DNA of 64,000 nt from Nocardia altamirensis NBRC 108246 (GCF_001612685.1 NZ_BDAY01000056.1:18072-82071), one strand, 5' to 3'. Numbered from the stretch's first letter, positions 35,305 to 44,207 are shown. Notes: generated by a model not told the origin, from the sequence alone. Translations and numbers: made by a program.

Positions 35305-36258
35305 GTGACCAAGGATCTGACTCAGCTGGAAATCCTGACCGAACTCGAGCCGGTGGCCGAACAGAACCTGAACCGGCACCTGGCGATGGCGAAGGATTGG
35401 CACCCGCACGACTACGTCCCGTGGGACGAGGGCCGCAACTTCGCCGCGATGGGCGGCCAAGACTGGGCGCCGGAGCAGTCGAAGCTGAGCGAGGTGGCGA
35501 AGATCGCCATGATCACCAACCTGCTCACCGAGGACAACCTGCCCTCCTACCACCGCGAGATCGCGGAGAACTTCTCCACCGACGGTGCGTGGAAGACGTG
35601 GGTTGGGCGCTGGACGGCCGAGGAGAACCGGCACGGCATCGTCATCCGCGACTACCTGGTCGTCACCCGCGGCGTCGACCCGGTCGCGCTCGAAGAGGCC
35701 AGGATGATCCACATGACCAACGGGGCGCACTCCCCCGACAACTGGGGCGGGTTCCTGGAAAACGTTGCGTACGTCACCTTCCAAGAGCTGGCCACCCGGG
35801 TTTCGCACCGCAACACCGGCCGGGTGTGCAACGACCCCATCGCCGATCGCATGCTGCAGCGCATCGCCACGGACGAGAACCTGCACATGATCTTCTATCG
35901 CACCCTGTGCGGCGCAGGCATCGATCTCGTGCCCGATCAGGCGATGATGGCAATCACCAAGATCCTCACCAACTTCGTCATGCCCGGTGCAGGCATGCCC
36001 AACTTCCGCCGCAACGGCGTCATCATGGCCAAGCACGGCATCTACGACCTGCGCCAGCACCTGGAGGAAGTGGTGGCGCCGGTGCTCAAGCAGTGGAACA
36101 TCTTCGAGCGCAACGACTTCGGGCCGCGCGGCGAACAAGCGCGGGAGGAGCTCGGCGTGTTCATCGAGAAGCTGGAACAGGACGTGCTGAAGTTCGAGGA
36201 GCAGCGCGACCGCATGTTCGCCAGGGAGGCGGCGAAGGCCGCACTGCAGCCTGCCTGA
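35305..36258 (+). CDS. Acyl-ACP desaturase (DesA type)
   Basis: 317-aa soluble di-iron desaturase which puts a double bond into acyl-ACP using O2 and ferredoxin. Di-iron ligands lie in EENRHGIVIRDYL and DENLHMIFYR, two ExxH-type motifs about 80 residues apart, plus an upstream Glu in NLLTEDNLPSYH. GTG at 35305 follows GGAGGA; the frame is open 54 codons further but that part is not desaturase-like. Inserted between the PH gene and birA relative to the mycobacterial order. Confidence 0.9.
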   Translation: MTKDLTQLEILTELEPVAEQNLNRHLAMAKDWHPHDYVPWDEGRNFAAMGGQDWAPEQSKLSEVAKIAMITNLLTEDNLPSYHREIAENFSTDGAWKTWVGRWTAEENRHGIVIRDYLVVTRGVDPVALEEARMIHMTNGAHSPDNWGGFLENVAYVTFQELATRVSHRNTGRVCNDPIADRMLQRIATDENLHMIFYRTLCGAGIDLVPDQAMMAITKILTNFVMPGAGMPNFRRNGVIMAKHGIYDLRQHLEEVVAPVLKQWNIFERNDFGPRGEQAREELGVFIEKLEQDVLKFEEQRDRMFAREAAKAALQPA

Positions 36259-36270
36259 GCCTGAGCGCGA

Positions 36271-36313
36271 AAAAGCCGCCCACGTCCGGAGTTTCGCGAT
36301 GTGGGCGGCTTTT
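36271..36313. terminator. Bidirectional terminator, desaturase / birA
   Basis: 13-bp stem AAAAGCCGCCCAC / GTGGGCGGCTTTT with a 17-nt loop; A and T tracts on either side let it serve both convergent genes. Confidence 0.85.
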
Positions 36314-36354
36314 CAGTATTCGGCGCGCCGGTGGCTGCTCAGTATTCGGCGCGC
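36313..36354 (-). repeat. 26-bp offset duplication of the birA 3' end
   Basis: TCAGTATTCGGCGCGC occurs at 36313-36328 and 36339-36354. The second copy encodes the birA C-terminus (R-A-E-Y-stop); the first repeats the same codons just after the stop, next to the terminator. Confidence 0.75.
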
Positions 36355-37139
36355 AAGTGGGTGACGTCGGCCGCGGACAACGGCCGATTGCCGACCAGCA
36401 GCCGACCCGCGTCGTCGACGTCGGTCGCGATACCGGTCAGCGTCTGCCCACCCGGAAGTTCGGCCCGCACTTGGACACCGAGCGTCGCGCACCGCTCGCG
36501 ATAGGCGGCGGCCAGGTCCGCCGTCTGCCAGCCTGCCTCGCGCCACGCGGTGAACCGGCGTGCGAATTCGGTCAACATCGACTGCACGATCGCCGTCCGG
36601 TCGACGCTCTCGGCGCCAGCAAGCACCAGCGAAGTGGCATGGGGCACTGGCAGTTCCGCCTCGGTGAGGCTCACATTGACACCCATCCCGACGACAACGA
36701 CGGTCTCCCCGTTGCTTGCCGCGACCTCTGCCAGAATGCCAGCCACTTTGCGGCCATCGACCAGCACATCATTGGGCCACTTGAGGTTCGCGGCGACACC
36801 GGCCGTCGCGCGCAGTGCGTCTACCACCGCGACACCAGTGAGCAGCGGCAGCCAACCGAGCGCCTCCGGCGCGATCCCGTGCAGGCGCACCAGCACCGAC
36901 ATCGAAATCTGCGCCCGAGGCGGGCTCACCCAGGTGCGTGCGTGTCTCCCGCGCCCTTGCTCCTGCGCCTCTGCAAGGAGTACCACCCGATCGACGTCCG
37001 GATCGTCGGCACGGGTGATCAGGTCCGCATTGGTGGACCCGGTCGACTCCACCACGTCGATGTGGGTGAAGAACGACAGCTCGGGTGACTCGATGAGACT
37101 GCGCCGCAACTGGTCTGCAGCCAAGGGGGTCCTGTGCAC
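36339..37139 (-). CDS. birA: Biotin-[acetyl-CoA-carboxylase] ligase
   Basis: 266-aa class I biotin protein ligase without the DNA-binding domain. Biotin/ATP signatures: ESTGSTNADL, EAQEQGRGRHARTWVSPP and LKWPNDVLVDGRKVAGIL. It biotinylates the AccA3 carrier domain encoded further downstream. The position next to accD5 is the conserved mycobacterial arrangement. Confidence 0.93.
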   Translation of the reverse strand: MHRTPLAADQLRRSLIESPELSFFTHIDVVESTGSTNADLITRADDPDVDRVVLLAEAQEQGRGRHARTWVSPPRAQISMSVLVRLHGIAPEALGWLPLLTGVAVVDALRATAGVAANLKWPNDVLVDGRKVAGILAEVAASNGETVVVVGMGVNVSLTEAELPVPHATSLVLAGAESVDRTAIVQSMLTEFARRFTAWREAGWQTADLAAAYRERCATLGVQVRAELPGGQTLTGIATDVDDAGRLLVGNRPLSAADVTHLRAEY

Positions 37140-37168
37140 ACCGGGCAGGCTACTCGGTGCCGATCGGA

Positions 37169-37351
37169 CTATCCGACGAGGACATACCCCATGATCAGCA
37201 CGGACGTGCGGTCGGCGGCGTCGTCATCCCCCTGGTCGGCCTCGGTCCACGATTCCGGGTCGAGGAACTTCGGCTCGGTCTCGATGGGTTGCCAGCTCGT
37301 CCACGCTGCCGCGGCCGCGTGTTCGGCGACGGCTTTGCTCCATTCCCACAT
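37169..37351 (-). CDS. Small hypothetical acidic protein upstream of birA
   Basis: 60 aa, MWEWSKAVAEHAAAAAWTSW at the N-terminus, acidic middle and hydrophobic end. The ATG at 37351 has an excellent site GGGGAGGAG about 8 bp upstream, and the Ala/Trp-rich start looks like a real amphipathic helix. Reads toward birA with a 29-bp gap and may be co-transcribed. No known family. Confidence 0.55.
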   Translation of the reverse strand: MWEWSKAVAEHAAAAAWTSWQPIETEPKFLDPESWTEADQGDDDAADRTSVLIMGYVLVG

Positions 37352-37420
37352 GATTGGGCTCCTCCCCTGAGCACGAAAACAAGACTCTCCGAGGGTATCT
37401 GGACCACCACCCGCGACGAT

Positions 37421-37498
37421 ACCGATTTTCTATCGGTGCAAACTCGCTTGACGAGCGAAAACAGCGTGATCTAGCTGCGCTTTTCTACCGACCGGTAG
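37421..37498 (+). promoter_or_regulatory. accD5 promoter region with two dyads
   Basis: TTGACG at 37448-37453, 17 bp, then CTAGCT at 37471-37476 form a plausible promoter. Dyads ACCGAT-TTTCT-ATCGGT (37421-37437) and CTACCG-AC-CGGTAG (37485-37498) flank it, the second resembling a TetR half-site pair. Confidence 0.4.
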
Positions 37499-37547
37499 GC
37501 GACACTGGGTTACAACGAAGCACTGTCACTGGTTACACTCCGGAGCC

Positions 37548-39188
37548 ATGACGAGTGTCCAGCAGCAGTCCGCGCAAGACCCGGCGGGTGCCCCCGATAT
37601 CCACACCACCGCCGGGAAGCTGGCTGACCTGCGGAATCGGCTGGATGAGGCCAAGCACCCGATGGGTGAGGCCGCGGTCGACAAGGTGCACGCGAAGGGC
37701 AAGATGACTGCCCGCGAGCGGATCCTCGCGCTGCTGGACGAGGGCTCGTTCGTCGAGCTCGACGCGCTGGCGCGGCACCGCAGCGTCAACTTCGGACTGG
37801 AGGCCAACCGGCCGCTCGGCGACGGCGTCGTCACCGGTTACGGCACCATCGACGGCCGCGACGTCTGCATCTTCAGCCAGGACGTCACCGTGTTCGGCGG
37901 CAGCCTCGGCGAGGTCTACGGCGAGAAGATCGTCAAGGTGATGGACCTGGCGCTCAAGACGGGCCGTCCGCTGATCGGCATCAACGAGGGCGCAGGCGCA
38001 CGCATCCAGGAGGGTGTCGTCTCGCTCGGCCTCTACGGCGAGATCTTCCACCGCAACATCCAGGCCTCCGGGGTGATCCCGCAGATCTCGCTGATCATGG
38101 GACCGGCCGCGGGCGGCCACGTGTACTCCCCCGCGCTCACCGACTTCGTGGTGATGGTCGACGGGACCAGCCAGATGTTCGTCACCGGACCCGACGTCAT
38201 CAAGACGGTCACCGGCGAGGACGTCACCATGGAGGACCTCGGTGGCGCGCACACCCACATGACGAAATCCGGTGTGGCGCACTACGTTGCGTCCGGCGAG
38301 CAGGACGCGCTCGACTACGTCAAGGATCTGCTGTCCTACCTGCCGAGCAACAACCGCGCCGAGGCGCCGCGCTTCCCGGCCACCGACCCGATCGACGGCG
38401 CCATCGAGGACTCGCTCACCGAGGAAGACCTCGAGCTGGACTCGATCATCCCGGACTCGCCGAACCAGCCGTACGACATGCACGAGGTGATCCGTCGCCT
38501 GCTCGACGACGACGAGTTCCTCGAGGTGCAGGCCGAGCGCGCGATGAACATCATCGTCGGCTTCGGCCGGATCGACGGCCGCAGCGTCGGCATCGTCGCC
38601 AACCAGCCGACCCAGTTCGCAGGCTGCCTCGACATCGACGCCTCGGAGAAGGCGGCCCGGTTCGTGCGCACCTGCGACGCGTTCAACATCCCGATCCTCA
38701 CGCTGGTCGACGTGCCCGGCTTCCTGCCAGGCACCGGCCAGGAGTACAACGGCATCATCCGCCGCGGCGCGAAGTTGTTGTACGCGTACGGCGAGGCCAC
38801 TGTGGGAAAAATCACGGTGATCACCCGCAAGGCCTACGGCGGCGCCTACGACGTCATGGGTTCCAAGCACATGGGCGCCGACGTGAACCTGGCTTGGCCG
38901 ACCGCGCAGATCGCGGTCATGGGCGCCTCGGGCGCCGTCGGGTTCGTCTACCGCAAGCAGCTCGCCGACGCCGCCAAAAATGGCGATGACGTCGACGCGC
39001 TGCGGCTCGAGCTGCAGAACGAGTACGAGGACACCTTGGTCAACCCGTACGTCGCCGCCGAGCGCGGCTACGTCGACGCGGTCGTCCCGCCGTCGCACAC
39101 CCGCGGTCAGATCGTCGCGGCACTGCGCCTGCTCGAGCGCAAGATGGTGACTTTGCCGCCGAAAAAACACGGCAACATCCCGCTCTGA
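37548..39188 (+). CDS. accD5: Acyl-CoA carboxylase beta subunit AccD5
   Basis: 546-aa carboxyltransferase that moves CO2 from carboxybiotin to propionyl- or acetyl-CoA, feeding methylmalonyl-CoA to mycolate and methyl-branched lipid synthesis. Two crotonase-like domains: GEVYGEKIVKVMDLAL, GINEGAGARIQEGVVSLG, MGPAAGGHVYSPAL; then LVDVPGFLPGTGQEYNGIIR and AYGGAYDVMGSKHMGAD. Sits with birA, accE5 and accA3 in the conserved cluster. Confidence 0.94.
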   Translation: MTSVQQQSAQDPAGAPDIHTTAGKLADLRNRLDEAKHPMGEAAVDKVHAKGKMTARERILALLDEGSFVELDALARHRSVNFGLEANRPLGDGVVTGYGTIDGRDVCIFSQDVTVFGGSLGEVYGEKIVKVMDLALKTGRPLIGINEGAGARIQEGVVSLGLYGEIFHRNIQASGVIPQISLIMGPAAGGHVYSPALTDFVVMVDGTSQMFVTGPDVIKTVTGEDVTMEDLGGAHTHMTKSGVAHYVASGEQDALDYVKDLLSYLPSNNRAEAPRFPATDPIDGAIEDSLTEEDLELDSIIPDSPNQPYDMHEVIRRLLDDDEFLEVQAERAMNIIVGFGRIDGRSVGIVANQPTQFAGCLDIDASEKAARFVRTCDAFNIPILTLVDVPGFLPGTGQEYNGIIRRGAKLLYAYGEATVGKITVITRKAYGGAYDVMGSKHMGADVNLAWPTAQIAVMGASGAVGFVYRKQLADAAKNGDDVDALRLELQNEYEDTLVNPYVAAERGYVDAVVPPSHTRGQIVAALRLLERKMVTLPPKKHGNIPL

Positions 39189-39249
39189 TCGAGCGATACC
39201 CTCGGTAGTCCGCGCACACTGGTTGCAGAGACGCAATGAGTGGATCCGA

Positions 39250-39266
39250 GGATGATCGCATCATCC
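39250..39266 (+). promoter_or_regulatory. Dyad in the accD5-accE5 gap
   Basis: GGATGAT-CGC-ATCATCC, perfect 7-bp arms, 62 bp downstream of accD5 and 56 bp before accE5. Could be an operator or an RNA hairpin affecting accE5 translation; it lacks a T tract for a terminator. Confidence 0.35.
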
Positions 39267-39321
39267 GTATGTATCTCGAATAGGGAACACGCCTGATCGG
39301 GCAAAGAGAGGATCTGGCACT

Positions 39322-39657
39322 GTGACGACCGTGGCAGAAGAAGAGGTGTTGACCGCCGCAGAACTCGACCTGACCGTCGAGGAGCTGGCGGACGTGGTCG
39401 AGACGGAAGGCGAGGCGCCAGCGCTGGTCGCCGACCTGACGGCCACCACCGGGGAGCCGCTGTTTCGTGTAGTGAAGGGCAACCCGAGCGACGAGGAGCT
39501 CGCAGCACTGGTCTGCGTGCTCACCGCGGCCGTGGAAAGTGCCGCGGCCAGCCAGTCCGGTCCTGCCGACATGTGGGGCAGGCCGACCATGATGCACCGG
39601 GGCACGTCCCCCTTCTCCCCCTACGCCTTCCCGCAGCTGTCGCACCTGCGCGGGTGA
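39322..39657 (+). CDS. accE5: Acyl-CoA carboxylase epsilon subunit AccE5
   Basis: 111-aa accessory subunit that in mycobacteria stimulates the AccA3-AccD5 complex. The N-terminal half is acidic and low-complexity; the C-terminal epsilon domain reads LFRVVKGNPSDEELAALVCV and ends with the conserved WGRP segment. GTG start at 39322. Confidence 0.88.
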   Translation: MTTVAEEEVLTAAELDLTVEELADVVETEGEAPALVADLTATTGEPLFRVVKGNPSDEELAALVCVLTAAVESAAASQSGPADMWGRPTMMHRGTSPFSPYAFPQLSHLRG

Positions 39658-39724
39658 GCGGGCGAACCCCCTTTCCCCCAGCCACCCTCGGTGCGATCGT
39701 GCCGAGCGTGAGTGAGGTGTGGCC

Positions 39725-40360
39725 ATGACCCGATTCGTGCTCGCCTCCGCATCCCCCGCCCGCAGGGAAGTGCTGCGCTCGGCAGGCATCGATCCGATCG
39801 TTCGCGTCTCCGATGTGGACGAGGACGCCGTCGCCGCCGCACTGCCCGATGGCACCCCGCCCGACGTGATCGTCGTCGAGCTGGCCAAGGCCAAGGCCGC
39901 CGCGGTCGCCGTGACCATTCTCGATTTGTCCGCCGATCACGTTGTGGTCGGCTGTGATTCGATGCTGCTGGTGGACGGCGAGCTGCAGGGCAAGCCGCAC
40001 ACCGCCGAGGTCGCCAGGGCCCGCTGGGGCGAAATGGCCGGGCGCAGCGCCGATCTGGTGACCGGGCATTGCGTGCTGCGCTACCGCAACGGCGAACTCA
40101 CCGCCGAAGCGGTCGATTGCAGTTCCACCACAGTGCATTTCGCCAAGCCGGAACCCGACGAGCTGGATGCCTACCTCGCGACCGGCGAGCCGCTGCAGGT
40201 GGCAGGCGCGTTCACCCTCGACGGGCTCGGCGGCTGGTTCGTCGATCGGATCGAGGGCGATCCGTCGAGCGTCATCGGAATCGGGCTACCACTGCTGCGC
40301 CGACTGCTTGGCGACGTTGGGGTCTCCGTTACGCAGCTGTGGGGCCACCCGGCCTCCTGA
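39725..40360 (+). CDS. maf: Maf-family nucleotide pyrophosphatase
   Basis: 211-aa house-cleaning NTP pyrophosphatase. Start LASASPARREVLRSAGI, VVGCDSMLLVDGELQGKP and LDGLGGWFVDRIEGDPSSVIG are Maf signatures. ATG at 39725 with GAGG seven bases upstream. The last 75 bp overlap the 3' end of the convergent HTH gene. Confidence 0.9.
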   Translation: MTRFVLASASPARREVLRSAGIDPIVRVSDVDEDAVAAALPDGTPPDVIVVELAKAKAAAVAVTILDLSADHVVVGCDSMLLVDGELQGKPHTAEVARARWGEMAGRSADLVTGHCVLRYRNGELTAEAVDCSSTTVHFAKPEPDELDAYLATGEPLQVAGAFTLDGLGGWFVDRIEGDPSSVIGIGLPLLRRLLGDVGVSVTQLWGHPAS

Positions 40361-41089
40361 CGGCGGCGCGATCAGCGGCTCAGCGGCCGTTTCGCCCACC
40401 GGAACGGTCGCGACCTCGCGAGTCTCCGGCTCGCGCCGCGGCTCGTGCTCGCGCCGCGCCATCAGCTCCAGCCGGACGACGCACAATTCCGGTTCGACGA
40501 ACGGGTGCAGCCGCACATTCACCTCGCCGCGCGCGCCGTTGCGATCGAGGACCTCTTTGATCAGGCCGAGGTGCACGCCGCACACGACCTCGGAGTGGGT
40601 GCGCGCCAGTTCGCGCAGCGGGCAGGCGGTGAGCCTGATCAACGCCTGTTCGGCGGTCTCGGTATTCGGATCGCGTTCCGGCGCGAAGCCGAGCTCCGAA
40701 AGCAGTGTCATGGTGACGTCTTTGGCGTCTTCCAACGATTCGACCCGATGGTCACCGACATCGAGTTTCGCGCCCCAGGCCCGGCCTGCGGCGATGGCCG
40801 CCTCCGAGCGCCTGCGTGGATCCGGGCCGAGCTGATCAGCGAGCACCTGCGCGAGTTCTTGATAACCGACCGATCGCTGCACCGCGCTGTATCCGATGCG
40901 CGGACGACCGCGACCGCGGGGCGGTTGCTGAAATTGCCGCACCAGAGATTCCCTGGTGAGGACATCCAGATGAAACCGAACCGTGGTGACGTGTTGTCCG
41001 GTGATTCTGGCCAGTTCCTGGGCGTCGAGAGGCTCGCTGGCGCCACGTAGGATCGCGAGCAGTCGCCGCCGCGGCCAAGAATCGGACAT
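40286..41089 (-). CDS. Cys-containing winged-HTH regulator (COG2345, SufR/ArsR-like)
   Basis: 267-aa regulator. N-terminal winged HTH: DAQELARITGQHVTTVRFHLDVL then a basic wing GRGRPRIGYSA. The C-terminal domain carries Cys residues in ACPLRELARTHSEVVCG (C-x13-C) and ELCVV, the pattern in SufR-like regulators that can bind an iron-sulfur cluster. About 65 residues after the last Cys form an acidic/Pro tail encoded partly opposite maf. Divergent from sseA, a rhodanese gene. Confidence 0.8.
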   Translation of the reverse strand: MSDSWPRRRLLAILRGASEPLDAQELARITGQHVTTVRFHLDVLTRESLVRQFQQPPRGRGRPRIGYSAVQRSVGYQELAQVLADQLGPDPRRRSEAAIAAGRAWGAKLDVGDHRVESLEDAKDVTMTLLSELGFAPERDPNTETAEQALIRLTACPLRELARTHSEVVCGVHLGLIKEVLDRNGARGEVNVRLHPFVEPELCVVRLELMARREHEPRREPETREVATVPVGETAAEPLIAPPSGGRVAPQLRNGDPNVAKQSAQQW

Positions 41090-41255
41090 AGCTCACCCCT
41101 CCTCCCGGGAGACTTTATCGGATGCAGGTGCGATTTATTCGCTCATTCAGCCGATTTGTGATCTGAAACGAGAGCCACTAACGCCCCACACATACCATCA
41201 CTGTGAGACCCGAACCGCTGTAACCGCCGTCTACCTCGCGTGAAGGACCTACATC

Positions 41256-42170
41256 GTGCCCGTTCCTCCGGACCCTCATCAGTCATTAGGTTCTTACGCA
41301 TGCCCTCACCGACTAGTAACCACAGAGTGGCTATCCGCAAACATCGGCACGTCAGGACTCAAGATCGTCGAGTCCAACGAGGACATATTGCTCTATGACA
41401 TCGGGCACGTTCCCGGGGCGACCAAGATCGATTGGCGAGGCGATCTGAACGATCCGGTTACTCGTGACTACATCGACGGTGCCCGTTTCGCCGAGTTGAT
41501 GCGCGCCAAGGGAATCGAGCGAGACGATACCGTGGTGATCTACGGTGATAGAGGCAACGCGCAGGCGGCGCACACATTGTGGGTCTTCACATTGTTCGGA
41601 CACGAGGACGTGCGGTTGCTGGACGGTGGTCGCGGCGCCTGGATTTCCGAAGAACGCGACACCACATTCGACACACCGTATCTCACCGTCAGCGACTATC
41701 CCGTCGTCAAACGCGACGACAGCAGCGCGCGGGCGTTCCGCGAGGACGTGCTCGATCACCTCGGTAAGCCCTTGATCGACGTGCGCTCCCCCGAGGAATA
41801 CTCCGGCGACTTAATCCAGCCGCCGATCAACCCCGAGGACGCGGCGCTGCGCGGCGGGCACATCCCCACCGCCGCCAACATTCCGTGGACCGAGGCGTTC
41901 GGCACCGACGGCCGGTTCCGCTCCCGCGCCGAACTCGACACGATCTACGGCACGCTGGCCACCGACGACGATCTCGTCGTCTACAGCAGGGTCGGCGAAC
42001 GCTCCAGCCACACCTGGTTCGTGCTGCGGTATCTGCTCGGCTTCGACACGGTCCGCAATTACGACGGCTCGTGGACCGAATGGGGCAACTCGGTGCGGAT
42101 GCCGATCGCCAAGGGGACTGAACCCGGCGCTGCCCCTGTCGGCGCGGGCCGCCGAAGCAGGAGCAGGTAA
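41256..42170 (+). CDS. sseA: Thiosulfate sulfurtransferase SseA-like, catalytic Cys replaced by Ser
   Basis: 304-aa tandem rhodanese. Domain 1 about 20-145, domain 2 about 160-285. Recognisable SseA sequence: RLVTTEWLSANIGTSGLKIV, GHVPGATKIDW, LIDVRSPEEYSGD. The active-site loop of domain 2 is YSRVGERSSHTWFVL; the family has Cys at the second position (YCR(I/V)GERSSHTW), here Ser244, codon AGC at 41985-41987. Persulfide transfer needs that Cys, so classic rhodanese activity should be lost. The SufE-like gene that follows sseA in M. tuberculosis is absent. Otherwise intact, so it may be a non-enzymatic or altered protein. Confidence 0.88.
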   Translation: MPVPPDPHQSLGSYACPHRLVTTEWLSANIGTSGLKIVESNEDILLYDIGHVPGATKIDWRGDLNDPVTRDYIDGARFAELMRAKGIERDDTVVIYGDRGNAQAAHTLWVFTLFGHEDVRLLDGGRGAWISEERDTTFDTPYLTVSDYPVVKRDDSSARAFREDVLDHLGKPLIDVRSPEEYSGDLIQPPINPEDAALRGGHIPTAANIPWTEAFGTDGRFRSRAELDTIYGTLATDDDLVVYSRVGERSSHTWFVLRYLLGFDTVRNYDGSWTEWGNSVRMPIAKGTEPGAAPVGAGRRSRSR

Positions 42171-42328
42171 CGCACGCACGGGTTTCCGCAGGACAGCCCA
42201 AGTGTGATCCGTGACCTACTGCCCAGTAGGGCTGGCCGAGTTCTGCATCTATTGGCAGACTGCCTACACTCGCCCGAGACGTAGTTTGTCGACCACGGGC
42301 GACCGAATATTTGCTTACAGGAGGCTCA

Positions 42329-44131
42329 GTGCCCAGCCATGCCAGCGCGCGGATTACGAAGGTACTCGTAGCTAACCGAGGCGAGATTGCCGTCCGCGTG
42401 ATCCGGGCGGCCAAGGACGCAGGCATCGGCAGTGTTGCGGTGTATGCGGAGCCGGATGCGCAAGCCCCCTTCGTGCAACTCGCCGACGAGGCCTTCGCCC
42501 TCGGCGGGCAGACCTCGGCCGAGTCGTACCTGGTTTTCGAGAAGATCCTGGACGCCGCGGCCCGCTCCGGCGCCGACGCGATCCACCCCGGCTACGGCTT
42601 CCTTTCCGAGAACGCCGACTTCGCCCAGGCCGTCCTCGACGCGGGGCTGATCTGGATCGGCCCGTCGCCGCAGTCGATTCGCGACCTCGGTGACAAGGTC
42701 ACCGCGCGCCACATCGCCGAGCGCGCCAAGGCGCCGATGGCCGCAGGCACCAAGGACCCGGTCAAGAACGCCGACGAGGTCGTCGCCTTCGCCAAGGAGT
42801 ACGGCGTTCCGGTCGCGATCAAGGCGGCATTCGGTGGTGGTGGCCGCGGCATGAAGGTCGCGCACACCATCGAGGAGATCCCCGAGCTGTTCGAATCGGC
42901 CACCCGCGAAGCGATCGCCGCGTTCGGCCGTGGCGAATGCTTCGTCGAGCAGTACCTGGACAAGGCGCGGCACGTGGAGGCCCAGGTCATCGCCGACCAG
43001 CACGGCAACGTCGTCGTCGCAGGCACCCGCGACTGCTCGCTGCAGCGCCGGTTCCAGAAGCTGGTCGAGGAGGCGCCTGCGCCGTTCCTCTCCGATGAGG
43101 TCCGCGCGAAGATTCACGCCTCGGCCAAGGCCATCTGCCGGGAAGCCGGCTACTACGGTGCTGGCACCGTCGAATACCTGGTGCAGGGCGAGACGGTGTC
43201 GTTCCTCGAGGTGAACACCCGGCTTCAGGTCGAGCACCCGGTGACCGAGGAGACCGCGGGCATCGACCTGGTGCGTCAGCAGTTCCGCATCGCCAACGGC
43301 GAAGAGCTGACCATCACCGAGGACCCGACCCCGCGCGGTCACTCGTTCGAGTTCCGCATCAACGGTGAGGACGCCGGTCGCGGCTTCCTGCCCGCCCCCG
43401 GCCCGGTCACCGCTTACCGCGAGCCCAGCGGCCCCGGCGTGCGCGTCGACTCCGGCGTGGTCGAGGGCAGCGTGATCGGCGGCCAGTTCGACTCGATGCT
43501 GGCCAAGCTGATCGTCACCGGCGAGAACCGCACCCAGGCGCTCGAGCGGGCCCGGCGCGCGCTCGCCGAGTTCCACGTCGAAGGGCTCGCCACCGTCATC
43601 CCGTTCCACCGCGCGATCGTCGAGGATCCGGCGTTCATCGGGGACGGCGCGAAGTTCGACGTCTACACCAAGTGGATCGAAAACGAATGGGTCAACACCG
43701 TCGAGCCGTTCACCAGCGGTGCGCAGGACGATGAGGACGAGGACCTGCCACGGCAGAAGGTGGTCGTCGAGGTCGGCGGGCGTCGCGTCGAGGTGTCGCT
43801 GCCCGGCCAGTTCAGCCTCGGCGGTGGCGGTCCCGTCGCCGCGGGCAACGGCGCTGGCGTGGTGCGCAAGAAGCCGAAGCCGCGCAAGCGTGGCGGTGCC
43901 GGTGGCGGCGCTGCCTCCGGTGACGCGGTCACCGCGCCGATGCAGGGCACCGTGGTGAAGGTCGCCGTCGAAGAGGGCCAGTCCGTCGAGGCAGGCGACC
44001 TGATCGTGGTGCTCGAGGCCATGAAGATGGAGAACCCCGTCAACGCGCACAAGGCTGGCGTAGTCACCGGACTCGCCGTCGAGGCGGGGGCCGCGATCAC
44101 CCAGGGCACGGTGCTCGCAGAGATCAAGTAG
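42329..44131 (+). CDS. accA3: Acyl-CoA carboxylase alpha subunit AccA3 (biotin carboxylase + BCCP)
   Basis: 600-aa bifunctional subunit. Biotin carboxylase domain: VLVANRGEIAVRVIRAAKDAG, GYGFLSENADFA, AAFGGGGRGMKV, FLEVNTRLQVEHPVTE. A BT-like linker with a basic KKPKPRKRG segment leads to the biotinyl domain with EAMKMEN, biotin on Lys566. Works with AccD5 and other AccD subunits in fatty and mycolic acid synthesis. GTG at 42329 preceded by CAGGAGG. Confidence 0.95.
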   Translation: MPSHASARITKVLVANRGEIAVRVIRAAKDAGIGSVAVYAEPDAQAPFVQLADEAFALGGQTSAESYLVFEKILDAAARSGADAIHPGYGFLSENADFAQAVLDAGLIWIGPSPQSIRDLGDKVTARHIAERAKAPMAAGTKDPVKNADEVVAFAKEYGVPVAIKAAFGGGGRGMKVAHTIEEIPELFESATREAIAAFGRGECFVEQYLDKARHVEAQVIADQHGNVVVAGTRDCSLQRRFQKLVEEAPAPFLSDEVRAKIHASAKAICREAGYYGAGTVEYLVQGETVSFLEVNTRLQVEHPVTEETAGIDLVRQQFRIANGEELTITEDPTPRGHSFEFRINGEDAGRGFLPAPGPVTAYREPSGPGVRVDSGVVEGSVIGGQFDSMLAKLIVTGENRTQALERARRALAEFHVEGLATVIPFHRAIVEDPAFIGDGAKFDVYTKWIENEWVNTVEPFTSGAQDDEDEDLPRQKVVVEVGGRRVEVSLPGQFSLGGGGPVAAGNGAGVVRKKPKPRKRGGAGGGAASGDAVTAPMQGTVVKVAVEEGQSVEAGDLIVVLEAMKMENPVNAHKAGVVTGLAVEAGAAITQGTVLAEIK

Positions 44132-44163
44132 TGCGCACGTAAACGTACGGCGAACACCGTTTC

Positions 44164-44198
44164 GAGCGGGCGCTGGGCGACAACGCCCGCGCCCGCTC
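44164..44198 (+). terminator. Terminator after accA3
   Basis: GAGCGGGCG paired with CGCCCGCTC, 33 nt after the accA3 stop, followed by TGTCG rather than a long T run. Confidence 0.5.
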
Positions 44199-44207
44199 TG
44201 TCGTATC

